Source: Christensenellaceae bacterium
GTDB taxonomy: Bacteria; Bacillota; Clostridia; Christensenellales; Borkfalkiaceae
Direction of reading: 5' to 3'
Length of the DNA: 64,000 nt
NCBI GenBank assembly: GCA_948890655.1
Contig: CAQTYU010000002.1
Location: 124,001 to 188,000, forward strand
Below are positions 34,754 to 42,632 of this stretch, piece after piece (position 1 is the stretch's first letter; each line of letters starts with the position of its first letter). The notes beneath the pieces were generated by a model that worked only from the letters and a program-made list of their open reading frames with translations, had not been told where the DNA came from and ran no database searches. The position numbers and the translations under genes were made by a program.

Positions 34754-35296
34754 TTATACTATAAGTATTACCACCCTGAAAACTACGTTCTGCAAAAGCA
34801 TAAGAATTATTCCGTCGATTAGCGCAAGCGCAAGCGGAACGAAAAATGCGAAGCGCCTGTCGAAACTTTTGCATATTTCCGTTATGATACAACAAAAGGC
34901 GAACGAAATCAGGGACGCAGGTACGAACACGAATATTGCCACCAATATTCCGCCGACGGAGTTGACGCAGATTAGAATTACCGCATATATGCCGAAAAAC
35001 AGACCCTTTATATATAGAAAAACAAGTGTAACGTACTTGAATTTCGTTAAATAGCAAATCAGAAAAAAAATATAGAAATATAGGACGTCGGCAAGGAAGT
35101 GCGAAAAAAACAGCGGCGTGCAATCAAAATTGAAAACATTGTACACGTAATCACTTGCGAAGCTGACGAAATATACATTCGTCGTGACGGGCTTATAGAG
35201 AACTATTCCGCAAACCACCGAGCACAAAAGAACGATTATGAAAGCAAGTATATACCTTTTATCGCATTTTTTTCCGAAAAACGACAAATTCCTCAT
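34754..35296 (-). CDS. polytopic membrane protein, possibly SpoIIM-like
   Basis: The 180-residue protein is almost entirely hydrophobic, with about five membrane segments. Segment order and the run KGLFFGIYAVILICVNSVGG followed by a Pro-containing helix (VFVPASLISFAFCC) recall SpoIIM/DUF95 proteins, which help the mother cell engulf the forespore. The position between spoIVB and a DacF-type gene fits a sporulation role. The ATG at 35296 is chosen, and a TTG two codons upstream is the alternative. Neither has a good ribosome site, and both lie in a hairpin. Family assignment is tentative. Confidence 0.55.
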   Translation of the reverse strand: MRNLSFFGKKCDKRYILAFIIVLLCSVVCGIVLYKPVTTNVYFVSFASDYVYNVFNFDCTPLFFSHFLADVLYFYIFFLICYLTKFKYVTLVFLYIKGLFFGIYAVILICVNSVGGILVAIFVFVPASLISFAFCCIITEICKSFDRRFAFFVPLALALIDGIILMLLQNVVFRVVILIV

Positions 35297-35312
35297 ATAC
35301 AATTATATGAGG
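35291..35312 (-). promoter_or_regulatory. hairpin covering the start of the SpoIIM-like gene
   Basis: CCTCATATA (35291-35299) pairs with TATATGAGG (35304-35312). The start codon at 35294-35296 is inside the stem. There is no T run, so it is not a terminator. Confidence 0.5.
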
Positions 35313-35321
35313 AACGTCGAT

Positions 35322-36338
35322 TTAATATGAACTCATCATTTTATCAATTCCGATTCCGTAACCGCGCGTGGGGTCGTTTATGAACACGTGGGTTACGGCG
35401 CCGATTAATTTTCCGTTCTGGACGATGGGGCTGCCGCTCATTCCCTGAACAATTCCGCCCGTTGTTTCAAGAAGCTTTTTATCTTCTACTTTAATGACGA
35501 AATTTCTGTTGTCTTTGTTGCTTTTATCGACCTTGACAATTGAAATTTTGTACATTTCGGGCTCTTTGCCGTACACCGTAGAATAGATATACGCCGTGCC
35601 TATACTTACGCTATCAATAGATGCTTTGCTGGTCTTTATTAGTCTGGAACAATTATAGTTTTCGGCAAGCTTACCGTAGACGCCGCAGGAGCAGTTTAAT
35701 TCTGCGTTGCCGATAATGGAGCTTTCAAATGCGCCGCGAAGCTCGCCCGGGGTGCCCCTTACGCCCTTTTTGACGTCGTAAATAAGGCTATTATAGACGG
35801 TACCGCCATAAATTTCGAGTATTTTATTCGAGCCGTCCGTTACGGGATGCCCCAAAGACGCAAATTTGTTGTTGGTTTTATCAATGTACGTCACCGTACC
35901 AATACCGTTCAAGCTGTCTTTAACGAGGACACCTATTCTCTTTCCGCCCGAAAGTTTATCCGAAACGGGGGTTATCGGCAGCGTCAGCCTGTCGCCGCCG
36001 CGAAGCACTTCAATTTCGTATTTCTTATATTCTCTTGCAATAATTTCGTTTATATCTGCAGTTTTTCTGACTTCTATGCCGTTTATTCTATCGATAACAT
36101 CGCCAGCCTGTATGCCCGCTTCGCCTGCGGGGGAGCACGTGCCGTTATCGCTTAAAACTTCGCACAGTCCTACTACCTCGACTTTCGTGGTGCCGAGGAC
36201 GAAGCCTGCTGGAAAACCGCCGAGATACAGTCCGTCGCCCGAGTCCGCAAATACCGCCGTAGGCGCGCAGACAAGCGCGAGAACGAGCGCCGCAAAAAAC
36301 AATATTATCGCCTTAAATGATTTCTTTTTGTAAAACAT
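35322..36338 (-). CDS. spoIVB: SpoIVB serine peptidase (sporulation, S55 family)
   Basis: The 338-residue protein is the signalling protease made in the forespore that triggers sigma-K activation in Bacillus. It has a signal/anchor segment at the N terminus and a PDZ domain (AGEAGIQAGDVIDRINGIEV). A chymotrypsin-like S55 domain follows, with the catalytic His in NKFASLGHPVTD and the nucleophile Ser in GGIVQGMSGSPIVQNGK. The gene order argR-recN-spoIVB is conserved in sporeformers. The ATG at 36338 is used. An upstream TTG is next to the recN terminator and also lacks a ribosome site. No spo0A follows. Confidence 0.93.
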   Translation of the reverse strand: MFYKKKSFKAIILFFAALVLALVCAPTAVFADSGDGLYLGGFPAGFVLGTTKVEVVGLCEVLSDNGTCSPAGEAGIQAGDVIDRINGIEVRKTADINEIIAREYKKYEIEVLRGGDRLTLPITPVSDKLSGGKRIGVLVKDSLNGIGTVTYIDKTNNKFASLGHPVTDGSNKILEIYGGTVYNSLIYDVKKGVRGTPGELRGAFESSIIGNAELNCSCGVYGKLAENYNCSRLIKTSKASIDSVSIGTAYIYSTVYGKEPEMYKISIVKVDKSNKDNRNFVIKVEDKKLLETTGGIVQGMSGSPIVQNGKLIGAVTHVFINDPTRGYGIGIDKMMSSY

Positions 36339-36375
36339 AACGATAATATCTTGCGCAACAAAACGCGAACTATAC

Positions 36376-36406
36376 AAAAAAAGACGGCAAATAAAACCGT
36401 CTTTTT
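36376..36406 (-). terminator. terminator of recN
   Basis: AAAAAGACGG (36378-36387) pairs with CCGTCTTTTT (36397-36406). The T run follows on the minus strand, and the stem overlaps the recN stop. Confidence 0.85.
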
Positions 36407-38084
36407 ATTTTTTGATTTGTTTGATAAGCTCTATCGCGTGTTTTCTTGCGGCTTCTGAATTTACACTACCCGTAAGCCGCACCAATTCATCGATTTTACT
36501 GTCGTTATCAAGCGCTTTGACCTTTGTAAGCGTCTTTCCGCCCTCATTCACTTTATAAATAAGGAACTGTCTGTCGCTTGCCGCGCAGACCTGCGGCAGG
36601 TGCGAAACTGCAAGAATTTGGGTGCTTTCGGAAATTTTTACAAACTTTTCCGCGACTGTCGTGGCGGTAAAGCCGCTTATTCCCGCATCGATTTCGTCGA
36701 AAATATAGGTCGAGATGCCGTTAATATCTTTAAGCCGCGTCTTTACGGCGAGCATAAACCGCGACATTTCGCCGCCGCTTATTACTTTACTTAACGGTTT
36801 TTCGGGTTCGCCCTTATTCGCCGAGAAGTAAAAACTTACGCTATCCGAGCCGTTAACGGACGAAAGATTTGCCGATAACTCGTCGTATTCCGAAAACCGA
36901 ACTGAAAACTTCGCGTCAGGAATATTCAAGCTTTTAAGCTCCGTCACCACGTCTTTACAGAATTTTTCCGCGGCTTGCTTTCTTAACGCGGTCAGTTTCA
37001 AGCATTCAGAATAAATTCTATCGTCTAACTTTTTAAGCTCGTCGTTATACTTTTCAACCGCATTAGCGCTGTCGCTTAAAGCGTCAGCTTTTGCGCGGGC
37101 ATTATCTAAAAATTCAAGAATTTCCCGCTCGTCCGCGCCGTATTTCTTTTTAAGCGATTTTATAAGCGCAAGCCGCTCTTCGACCTCCTCGGCTTCGCGT
37201 CCGTCAAAAGACAGTTCTTCCGCCAGGTCGGATATAACTTCGGCAACGTCGGTAACTTCGGCGTAAAGACTTTCAAGCCGTTCTTCTATCTGAGCGTATG
37301 TGTCGCTAAGCGCCGAAATCTGGGAAACTGAGTGTCTTGCCGAAGAAATTCCGTCGGCACAGCCACCGTCATCGTTTAAAACTGAACGGGCGGCGCCGAG
37401 GGCGGAAAGTATTTTTTCTGTGTTCGCGATAATATTGCGGCGGGCTTGAAGTTCTTCGAACTCGCCCTCTTGCAAATTCGCGCGTTCTATTTCGTTTATT
37501 TGATAATTGAGTAAATCGAGAAGCCGTTCACGCTCGCTCTCGTTCCCGCCAAGCTCGGAAATTTTAGATTTTATCTCACGCTTTTCGGCAATCAACACGG
37601 ACAAGCCGTCTTTTATCTTCTGCGCGCCGTCGCTCAGAAGCCCGTCTATAACCTTTAACTGATTCTCTTCGTTTAAAAGAAAGAAATGCTCGCTTTGACC
37701 GTGTACGTCTACAAGGTGCTGGGTTACGCTTTTAAGCATAGAAGCCGTAACGGCGTTGCCGTTTATCTTTATCAAGCCTTTGCCATCCACCGAAAGCTTG
37801 CGCGAAATGATGATTTCACCGTCGCTTTCCACGTCCAATTCAGAAAGTTTTTTTAATGCTTCCGAACCCTCTTCAACGAAAAATTCGGCGCGCACGGACA
37901 TCTCACGCTCGCCGTATCTTATCATAGTTTTATCGGCCTTAGAACCTAGAACGAAATTGATTGAGTCAAGAATAACCGACTTACCCGAACCCGTTTCCCC
38001 CGATAAAATATTGAGTTTTTCGTCAAACTCGATATCCGCTTCGGGTATGAGCGCGACGTTTTTAACGCAAAGCCTAACTAACAT
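36405..38084 (-). CDS. recN: DNA repair protein RecN
   Basis: The 559-residue SMC-like ATPase acts early in double-strand break repair. Walker A is LSGETGSGKSVILDSINFVLGS near residue 30, and coiled-coil arms span roughly residues 150-370. The signature motif SGGEMSRFMLAVKTRL and Walker B TYIFDEIDAGISG are near residues 440-470. The start codon overlaps the argR stop by 1 nt. recN after argR is the usual Firmicute order. Confidence 0.95.
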   Translation of the reverse strand: MLVRLCVKNVALIPEADIEFDEKLNILSGETGSGKSVILDSINFVLGSKADKTMIRYGEREMSVRAEFFVEEGSEALKKLSELDVESDGEIIISRKLSVDGKGLIKINGNAVTASMLKSVTQHLVDVHGQSEHFFLLNEENQLKVIDGLLSDGAQKIKDGLSVLIAEKREIKSKISELGGNESERERLLDLLNYQINEIERANLQEGEFEELQARRNIIANTEKILSALGAARSVLNDDGGCADGISSARHSVSQISALSDTYAQIEERLESLYAEVTDVAEVISDLAEELSFDGREAEEVEERLALIKSLKKKYGADEREILEFLDNARAKADALSDSANAVEKYNDELKKLDDRIYSECLKLTALRKQAAEKFCKDVVTELKSLNIPDAKFSVRFSEYDELSANLSSVNGSDSVSFYFSANKGEPEKPLSKVISGGEMSRFMLAVKTRLKDINGISTYIFDEIDAGISGFTATTVAEKFVKISESTQILAVSHLPQVCAASDRQFLIYKVNEGGKTLTKVKALDNDSKIDELVRLTGSVNSEAARKHAIELIKQIKK

Positions 38085-38536
38085 CAGCTTAAATATTCTT
38101 TCAGTATTTCCATTACCGCAGGGGTATTTTCGTTGCTGTCGATAACTATAAGAAGCGTATCGTCGCCTGCAACACTACCGATTATTGCGTCGATATTGAG
38201 ACTGTCGACAAACACGCCGACGGTAGAGCCGTTACCTCGCATAGTTTTGACGAGAATAAGGTTATTCGCCGCCTTGATGCCGAGAACGCACCCCTTGAAA
38301 AGGTTGGTCATTCTGTTGGTGACAGTATCGACGTAGCTGTCGAAGCTGGCGTACTTGTATTTCTTCTGCACGCCCGCAACTTTATAAAGCTTCAAATCTT
38401 TTACGTCGCGAGAAATTGTCGCCTGCGTTACGTTGAAGTTTGCCTTGTTAAGCTCGTCACAAAGCTCTTCCTGAGTGTCGATTTCTTTGCTTGCAATAAT
38501 TTCCAGAATTTTTTGTTGTCTTAAAGAACGCTGCAT
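38084..38536 (-). CDS. argR: arginine repressor
   Basis: The 150-residue ArgR/AhrC family protein has an N-terminal winged helix (QRSLRQQKILEIIASKEIDTQ, then FNVTQATISRDVKDLKL). The C-terminal hexamerisation and arginine-binding domain has VFVDSLNIDAIIGSVAGDDT. It represses arginine synthesis genes when arginine is bound. No arg genes are in this window. It starts 1 nt after the nadK stop and overlaps recN by 1 nt. Confidence 0.95.
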   Translation of the reverse strand: MQRSLRQQKILEIIASKEIDTQEELCDELNKANFNVTQATISRDVKDLKLYKVAGVQKKYKYASFDSYVDTVTNRMTNLFKGCVLGIKAANNLILVKTMRGNGSTVGVFVDSLNIDAIIGSVAGDDTLLIVIDSNENTPAVMEILKEYLS

Positions 38537-38537
38537 A

Positions 38538-39344
38538 TTATTTGCTCCATAAATTCAACTTTACAAGAAGTTTATTGAAAAAGTTTTTATCATCCGCCGT
38601 TATGAATTCGGCGCTGAACTCCGCCTTTTGAACAGTGATTTCTTCCCCGCCCTTGACCTTGCCGACTGCCCTGCCGTCGAGAATAAGCCCGAGTGTTGCG
38701 CCTTTATTCAAGGGGGTGATTTTTATTACCGAACCGTCGCCGAACACTACCGGACGGGAATGCAGGGAATGCGAGCATATCGGCGTCAATATAAATGCGC
38801 CTATATCCGGCGCAAGCACCGAACCGCCCGCAGCGAGCGAATAAGCCGTAGAACCCGTGGGAGTGCTGACTATCAAACCGTCGGAAGAGAAAGTATCGAC
38901 CGTCGTGCCGTCTATTTCGGCGCGCAAACTTACCGTGTTTCTGAAACTCTCTCCACTTGTACTGCGCTGAATTACAGCATCGTTTAGTGCATAAAATGAT
39001 TGCCCGCCGAGCGTAACTTTCAGCATATTGCGGCTTTGGACTTTATACTTCCCGCTCTTTACAAGTGCAATAGCATCGTCGAGCCTGTCCGGCTCGAACT
39101 CGGCGAGGAAACCTACGTGACCGTAGTTTACACCTATTATCTTTACCCTACGCACCGCGCAAGCCGATGCGACCGAAAGAATTGTGCCGTCGCCACCGAG
39201 AACGAAGAGAACGTCCAGCCCGCCTATTTCGGATTTATCTTTAATAACCCGAACGGTTCCGTCGGTAAAAGCCGCCGAAATTCTCTCGATATAACCCTTG
39301 TTTTCGGAAAAATATTTGTCGTTGAAATAGATTCCTACTTCCAT
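38538..39344 (-). CDS. nadK: NAD kinase
   Basis: The 268-residue enzyme phosphorylates NAD to NADP. The GGDGT motif lies in DVLFVLGGDGTILSVA near residue 50, followed by GVNYGHVGFLAEFEPD and the nucleotide-binding TPTGSTAYSLAAGG. The ATG at 39344 starts the conserved region. An upstream in-frame codon at 39416 lies beyond the promoter at 39354-39382. The predicted mRNA would begin within about 3 nt of this ATG, and no ribosome site is present, so translation may be leaderless. Confidence 0.93.
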   Translation of the reverse strand: MEVGIYFNDKYFSENKGYIERISAAFTDGTVRVIKDKSEIGGLDVLFVLGGDGTILSVASACAVRRVKIIGVNYGHVGFLAEFEPDRLDDAIALVKSGKYKVQSRNMLKVTLGGQSFYALNDAVIQRSTSGESFRNTVSLRAEIDGTTVDTFSSDGLIVSTPTGSTAYSLAAGGSVLAPDIGAFILTPICSHSLHSRPVVFGDGSVIKITPLNKGATLGLILDGRAVGKVKGGEEITVQKAEFSAEFITADDKNFFNKLLVKLNLWSK

Positions 39345-39353
39345 ACAAAATGT

Positions 39354-39382
39354 ATTATATACCCATTTATGCAAAAAAGCAA
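39354..39382 (-). promoter_or_regulatory. sigma-A promoter of nadK (near-leaderless)
   Basis: On the minus strand TTGCTT (39377-39382), 17 nt and TATAAT (39354-39359) are seen. The expected start of transcription falls at or beside the nadK ATG. Confidence 0.65.
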
Positions 39383-39416
39383 TCAAAATTAATGCATATT
39401 TTTGAAAATTATACAA

Positions 39417-39446
39417 AAATCCGCCGTTTTATAAAACGACGGATTT
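39417..39446 (-). terminator. terminator overlapping the end of tlyA
   Basis: AATCCG-CGTTTT and AAAACG-CGGATT pair with one mismatch. A T run follows on the minus strand, and the tlyA stop codon lies inside the stem. Confidence 0.8.
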
Positions 39447-40184
39447 AATAAGTTTTTGCTTGTCTGCGGGAGCTGCGCCTTTGATAAGATATATAATGTA
39501 CTCCAAATTTTTTCTTTTAATAATAGGCGCGTTTGTAAGGTTTTGCGGCGCCAAGCCGACCGACAGCGAAAAATCGTAAATCTTGGAAATTATCTTTTCG
39601 TGCAAGGCTTTATCACGAACAATACCGTTTTTACCGACCGACCTGCTTTCACACTCGAATTGCGGCTTAACGAGCGCCAAAACGCACTTGCCGTCGGCGA
39701 TGACGCTAGCCGCCGCGCCGAGAATATAAGTTAAAGAAATGAAACTGACGTCAACCGTTATTCCGTCCAGTTCCTCTTTAAAAAGTCCGCGGTTCAAGTT
39801 CCGTGCGTTGAATTTATCTATTACAACTACATTCTTACTTAAAAGGCTTTTATCAAGCTGGCTTTCGCCTACGTCTATACAATAAACTTTTTTCGCACCG
39901 TTTTTCAAAAGGCAATCGCAGAAGCCGCCAGTGCTTGCGCCGACGTCGGCAAAAATTTTACCGTCTACGCTTAACCCGAAATCGGAAAGCGCTTTTTTCA
40001 GTTTGTAACCGCCGGCGGACACGAAAGTTTCTTCGGGCGTAAAAATCTGTATATCGTCACCGTCCTTAACTTCGTACGAAGCGGACACAATTTTGCCGTT
40101 GACCCCCACATATCCTTTAACTAACGCGTTTTTAGCCTTGGTTCGCGAGCCTATTTTTTCGGCTAAATACTTATCTATTCTCAT
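39429..40184 (-). CDS. tlyA: TlyA family rRNA 2'-O-methyltransferase
   Basis: The 251-residue protein joins an N-terminal S4 RNA-binding domain (MRIDKYLAEKIGSRTKAKN) to an FtsJ-like methyltransferase. The SAM motif is ADVGASTGGFCDCLLKNGA near residue 80, and the catalytic K-D-K-E-type residues lie near ALVKPQFE. It matches YqxC/TlyA, which methylates rRNA in actinobacteria, and Firmicute function is inferred. It overlaps dxs by 14 nt and lies in the conserved dxs-tlyA-nadK-argR-recN order. Confidence 0.93.
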   Translation of the reverse strand: MRIDKYLAEKIGSRTKAKNALVKGYVGVNGKIVSASYEVKDGDDIQIFTPEETFVSAGGYKLKKALSDFGLSVDGKIFADVGASTGGFCDCLLKNGAKKVYCIDVGESQLDKSLLSKNVVVIDKFNARNLNRGLFKEELDGITVDVSFISLTYILGAAASVIADGKCVLALVKPQFECESRSVGKNGIVRDKALHEKIISKIYDFSLSVGLAPQNLTNAPIIKRKNLEYIIYLIKGAAPADKQKLIKSVVL

Positions 40185-41907
40185 TGTCTTTGATATAATT
40201 TACAATTTGTTCGGCGCTTACACCGCGCTCTTTCATAAGCTCAGCAACGCCGCCCTGCGGGATAAACTCATCGGGATACGCGAAATTTTTGATAATTTTA
40301 CGATTACCCCCCATATATGCCGCAATTAACGAGCCGAAACCTCCTATTAAGACGTTATCTTCGACCGTAAGAACGTACTCCTCTTCAAGACTGTCGAGAG
40401 TTTCCGTATCAAGCGGTTTAACGAAGCGTGCGTTGATTAAAGTTACGTTAATTCCCGCCCTTCTAAGCTCGTTGACCCCCATATATGCTTGAGTTAACGC
40501 TCTTTCACCGCAGGCGAGCACCGCGTACTTGCCGTCGCCCCTTTCAAGCGTTTCCCACTTTCCCGCAACGATTTTTTCGCACTTACCGAACGCTCTTTTG
40601 CCGTCGCGCGGGTAGCGGATAGCAAGCGGAGAGTCAAAGTCTGCGCTGAACTCTATCATTTTTTCGAACTCCGTCAAGTCCTTGGGTACCGCCACGGTCA
40701 GGTTTGGGATAAGGCTTAAAAAGGACAAGTCGAAAACCCCCTGATGGGTTTCCCCGTCCGCGCCTGAAATTCCCGCGCGGTCTACGCATAAGGTTACGGG
40801 CAAATTCTGCCCGCAGATATCAATTAAAATTTCGTCAAAAGAACGCTGTAAAAACGTTGAGTAGACTGCGTAATAGGGCTTTAACCCCTCCGTTGCCATA
40901 GACGCACAGAGAATTGTAGCGTGCTCTTCGCAGATACCGACGTCAACTGAACGCTCCGGGTATTTTTCGAAAAACTCCGAAAGACCGAGGCTCGAAGTCA
41001 TTGCGGCGGTTACCGCAACTATCTTTTTATTCTTTTCGGCAAGGCGGACAAGTGTTTTGCCTAAAACGTCGGAATACTCTTCCCTTTCGGCGGGCACTCC
41101 GCCGTTCGAGATGCCGTGGGTAGCTTCGGGGTCTTCTTCACAGAAAGTGTAACCTTTGCCTTTTTTTGTAAGGATATGTAATATAACAGACTCCGTTTTA
41201 AGCCGCGCCTTGACCTCAGTAAGCTTTCCTATAAGCGTTTCCAGATCGTTGCCGTCGTAAACGCCGTCGTAGCCGAAACCGAATCTTTCGAAAATCTTTC
41301 CGTGGCGCTCGACCTTAGATTTGTGAGCCATATCCTCGCTTAAAATTTCAAGGTATTCGTGCATACTGCCCACTGTCGGGGCAATTGACATACCGTTGTC
41401 ATTTAAAATAAGCAGAATTTTGGAATTCAAAAGGCGCAGGCTATTAAAAGCCTCGTAAATAAGCCCGTTATTGAAAGAGCCGTCGCCAATCACGGCTATA
41501 ACGTTGAAGTCCTCGCCCTTTATATCCCGCGCTTTTGCAATGCCCAAAGCAGCGGAAACAGAAGTTCCTGCATGACCGGTATCATAGCAGTCGTAAGGGC
41601 TCTCTTCGCGTTTGGGGAAGCCCGAAACACCGCCTTTCTGCCTTAAGGTGCAGAAGTTTTTATATCTGCCTGTAAGGAGTTTGTGTGTGTAGCACTGATG
41701 CCCGACGTCAAAAACGAGCTTATCTTCAGGAAAGTCGAAAACGTAGTGCAAAGCTACTGTTAACTCGACCGTGCCGAGGTTGGAAGAAAGGTGACCGCCG
41801 TTTTTCAAAACGGTTGAGGTTATTACCTCCCTAGCCTCCTCACACAAAGCGATAAGCTCTTTTAAAGTCATATTTTTAAGTTTTGCCGCGGTTATGTTTT
41901 CAAGCAT
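40171..41907 (-). CDS. dxs: 1-deoxy-D-xylulose-5-phosphate synthase
   Basis: The 578-residue thiamine-diphosphate enzyme makes DXP from pyruvate and glyceraldehyde 3-phosphate, the first step of MEP isoprenoid synthesis. HLSSNLGTVELTVALHYVF, the ThDP motif IGDGSFNNGLIYEAFN and the transketolase-like CVDRAGISGADGETHQG are visible. It is slightly shorter than the usual 620 residues. The ATG overlaps the stop of the upstream OapA-like gene by 1 nt, so the two are coupled. Confidence 0.96.
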   Translation of the reverse strand: MLENITAAKLKNMTLKELIALCEEAREVITSTVLKNGGHLSSNLGTVELTVALHYVFDFPEDKLVFDVGHQCYTHKLLTGRYKNFCTLRQKGGVSGFPKREESPYDCYDTGHAGTSVSAALGIAKARDIKGEDFNVIAVIGDGSFNNGLIYEAFNSLRLLNSKILLILNDNGMSIAPTVGSMHEYLEILSEDMAHKSKVERHGKIFERFGFGYDGVYDGNDLETLIGKLTEVKARLKTESVILHILTKKGKGYTFCEEDPEATHGISNGGVPAEREEYSDVLGKTLVRLAEKNKKIVAVTAAMTSSLGLSEFFEKYPERSVDVGICEEHATILCASMATEGLKPYYAVYSTFLQRSFDEILIDICGQNLPVTLCVDRAGISGADGETHQGVFDLSFLSLIPNLTVAVPKDLTEFEKMIEFSADFDSPLAIRYPRDGKRAFGKCEKIVAGKWETLERGDGKYAVLACGERALTQAYMGVNELRRAGINVTLINARFVKPLDTETLDSLEEEYVLTVEDNVLIGGFGSLIAAYMGGNRKIIKNFAYPDEFIPQGGVAELMKERGVSAEQIVNYIKDNENR

Positions 41908-42587
41908 TACCTCTCCTTTTTAAAGGCGGTAGTAAATTTGGCGAAGCCAAAAACTATCTGCTTGTTGAATCTGACGGCGAAATGCTTGAAAATCGCTTTG
42001 CCGCCGACCGTTAGCGCGCCGATTGCCGCGCTTATGCCTATTGACGCTATTAACTGACCCGTAGTGCCCGCAACCGCAACGTGCGCAACAAGCGCTGCGC
42101 CCGCAGCACCGCTGACGATGCCGCAGATGTCGCCTATGACGTCCGCAAAGATACTTGAAAGTTTGGTTGCGTTACGGCAGAACGATACTGCGCGTTTTGC
42201 GCCCCTTATCTTGTTCGACGCCATTGCGTGGAAAGCTTCCGGGCTGATTGACATAATTGCGTTTGCTAAAAGGTCGCAACCGATGTTTAAAACAAGCAAC
42301 ACGAAAAGCACTATCACGCAGACGTAAGAAGGGCTGTCTTTAACCGAAATTTCTGTTAAAAAGCTGAAAATTACAGTCAGCGCAAACGATAAGAAAAATA
42401 CGCTTATACCCCAGGTAAGCCAAGCGTTTTTATGCTTTTTCTTTGCTTTTTGCTTCTTTTTCTTGCGCGCGGTTTTAGACTGCTCTTCCGCAGTCGGCGC
42501 ACTTTGTTCCGCCGTACTTTCCGCGTCTGACGGCGGCTTTTCGGCGTCGGTTACTTCCTGTAAAATCTGTTGTTCGTCGTTTTCCAT
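41907..42587 (-). CDS. oapA: OapA-like OLE-RNA-associated membrane protein
   Basis: The 226-residue protein has a Glu/Ala-rich then very basic N terminus (RKKKKQKAKKKHK at residues 41-53). Four hydrophobic segments follow (about 57-78, 88-110, 146-175 and 180-200). A DxxxD motif (Asp149-V-I-G-Asp153) lies in the third segment. OapA, the membrane partner of OLE RNA, is a small multi-span protein with a DxxxD motif, encoded between the ole RNA gene and dxs. This gene has the same position. The basic region could contact RNA. It is coupled to dxs by a 1-nt overlap and lacks a clear ribosome site. Identity rests on context and the motif. Confidence 0.75.
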   Translation of the reverse strand: MENDEQQILQEVTDAEKPPSDAESTAEQSAPTAEEQSKTARKKKKQKAKKKHKNAWLTWGISVFFLSFALTVIFSFLTEISVKDSPSYVCVIVLFVLLVLNIGCDLLANAIMSISPEAFHAMASNKIRGAKRAVSFCRNATKLSSIFADVIGDICGIVSGAAGAALVAHVAVAGTTGQLIASIGISAAIGALTVGGKAIFKHFAVRFNKQIVFGFAKFTTAFKKER

Positions 42588-42605
42588 ACTTCTTTAAAAA
42601 TAAAT

Positions 42606-42624
42606 ACGCACTTTTAAAGCGCGT
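42606..42624 (-). terminator. weak terminator-like hairpin before oapA
   Basis: ACGCGCTTT pairs with the AAAGTGCGT arm (one G-U pair). On the minus strand it is followed by ATTTATTTTT. It lies between the non-coding RNA and the oapA ATG, so it may end most RNA transcripts and let some continue into oapA-dxs. Confidence 0.5.
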
Positions 42625-42632
42625 AAGTAATC

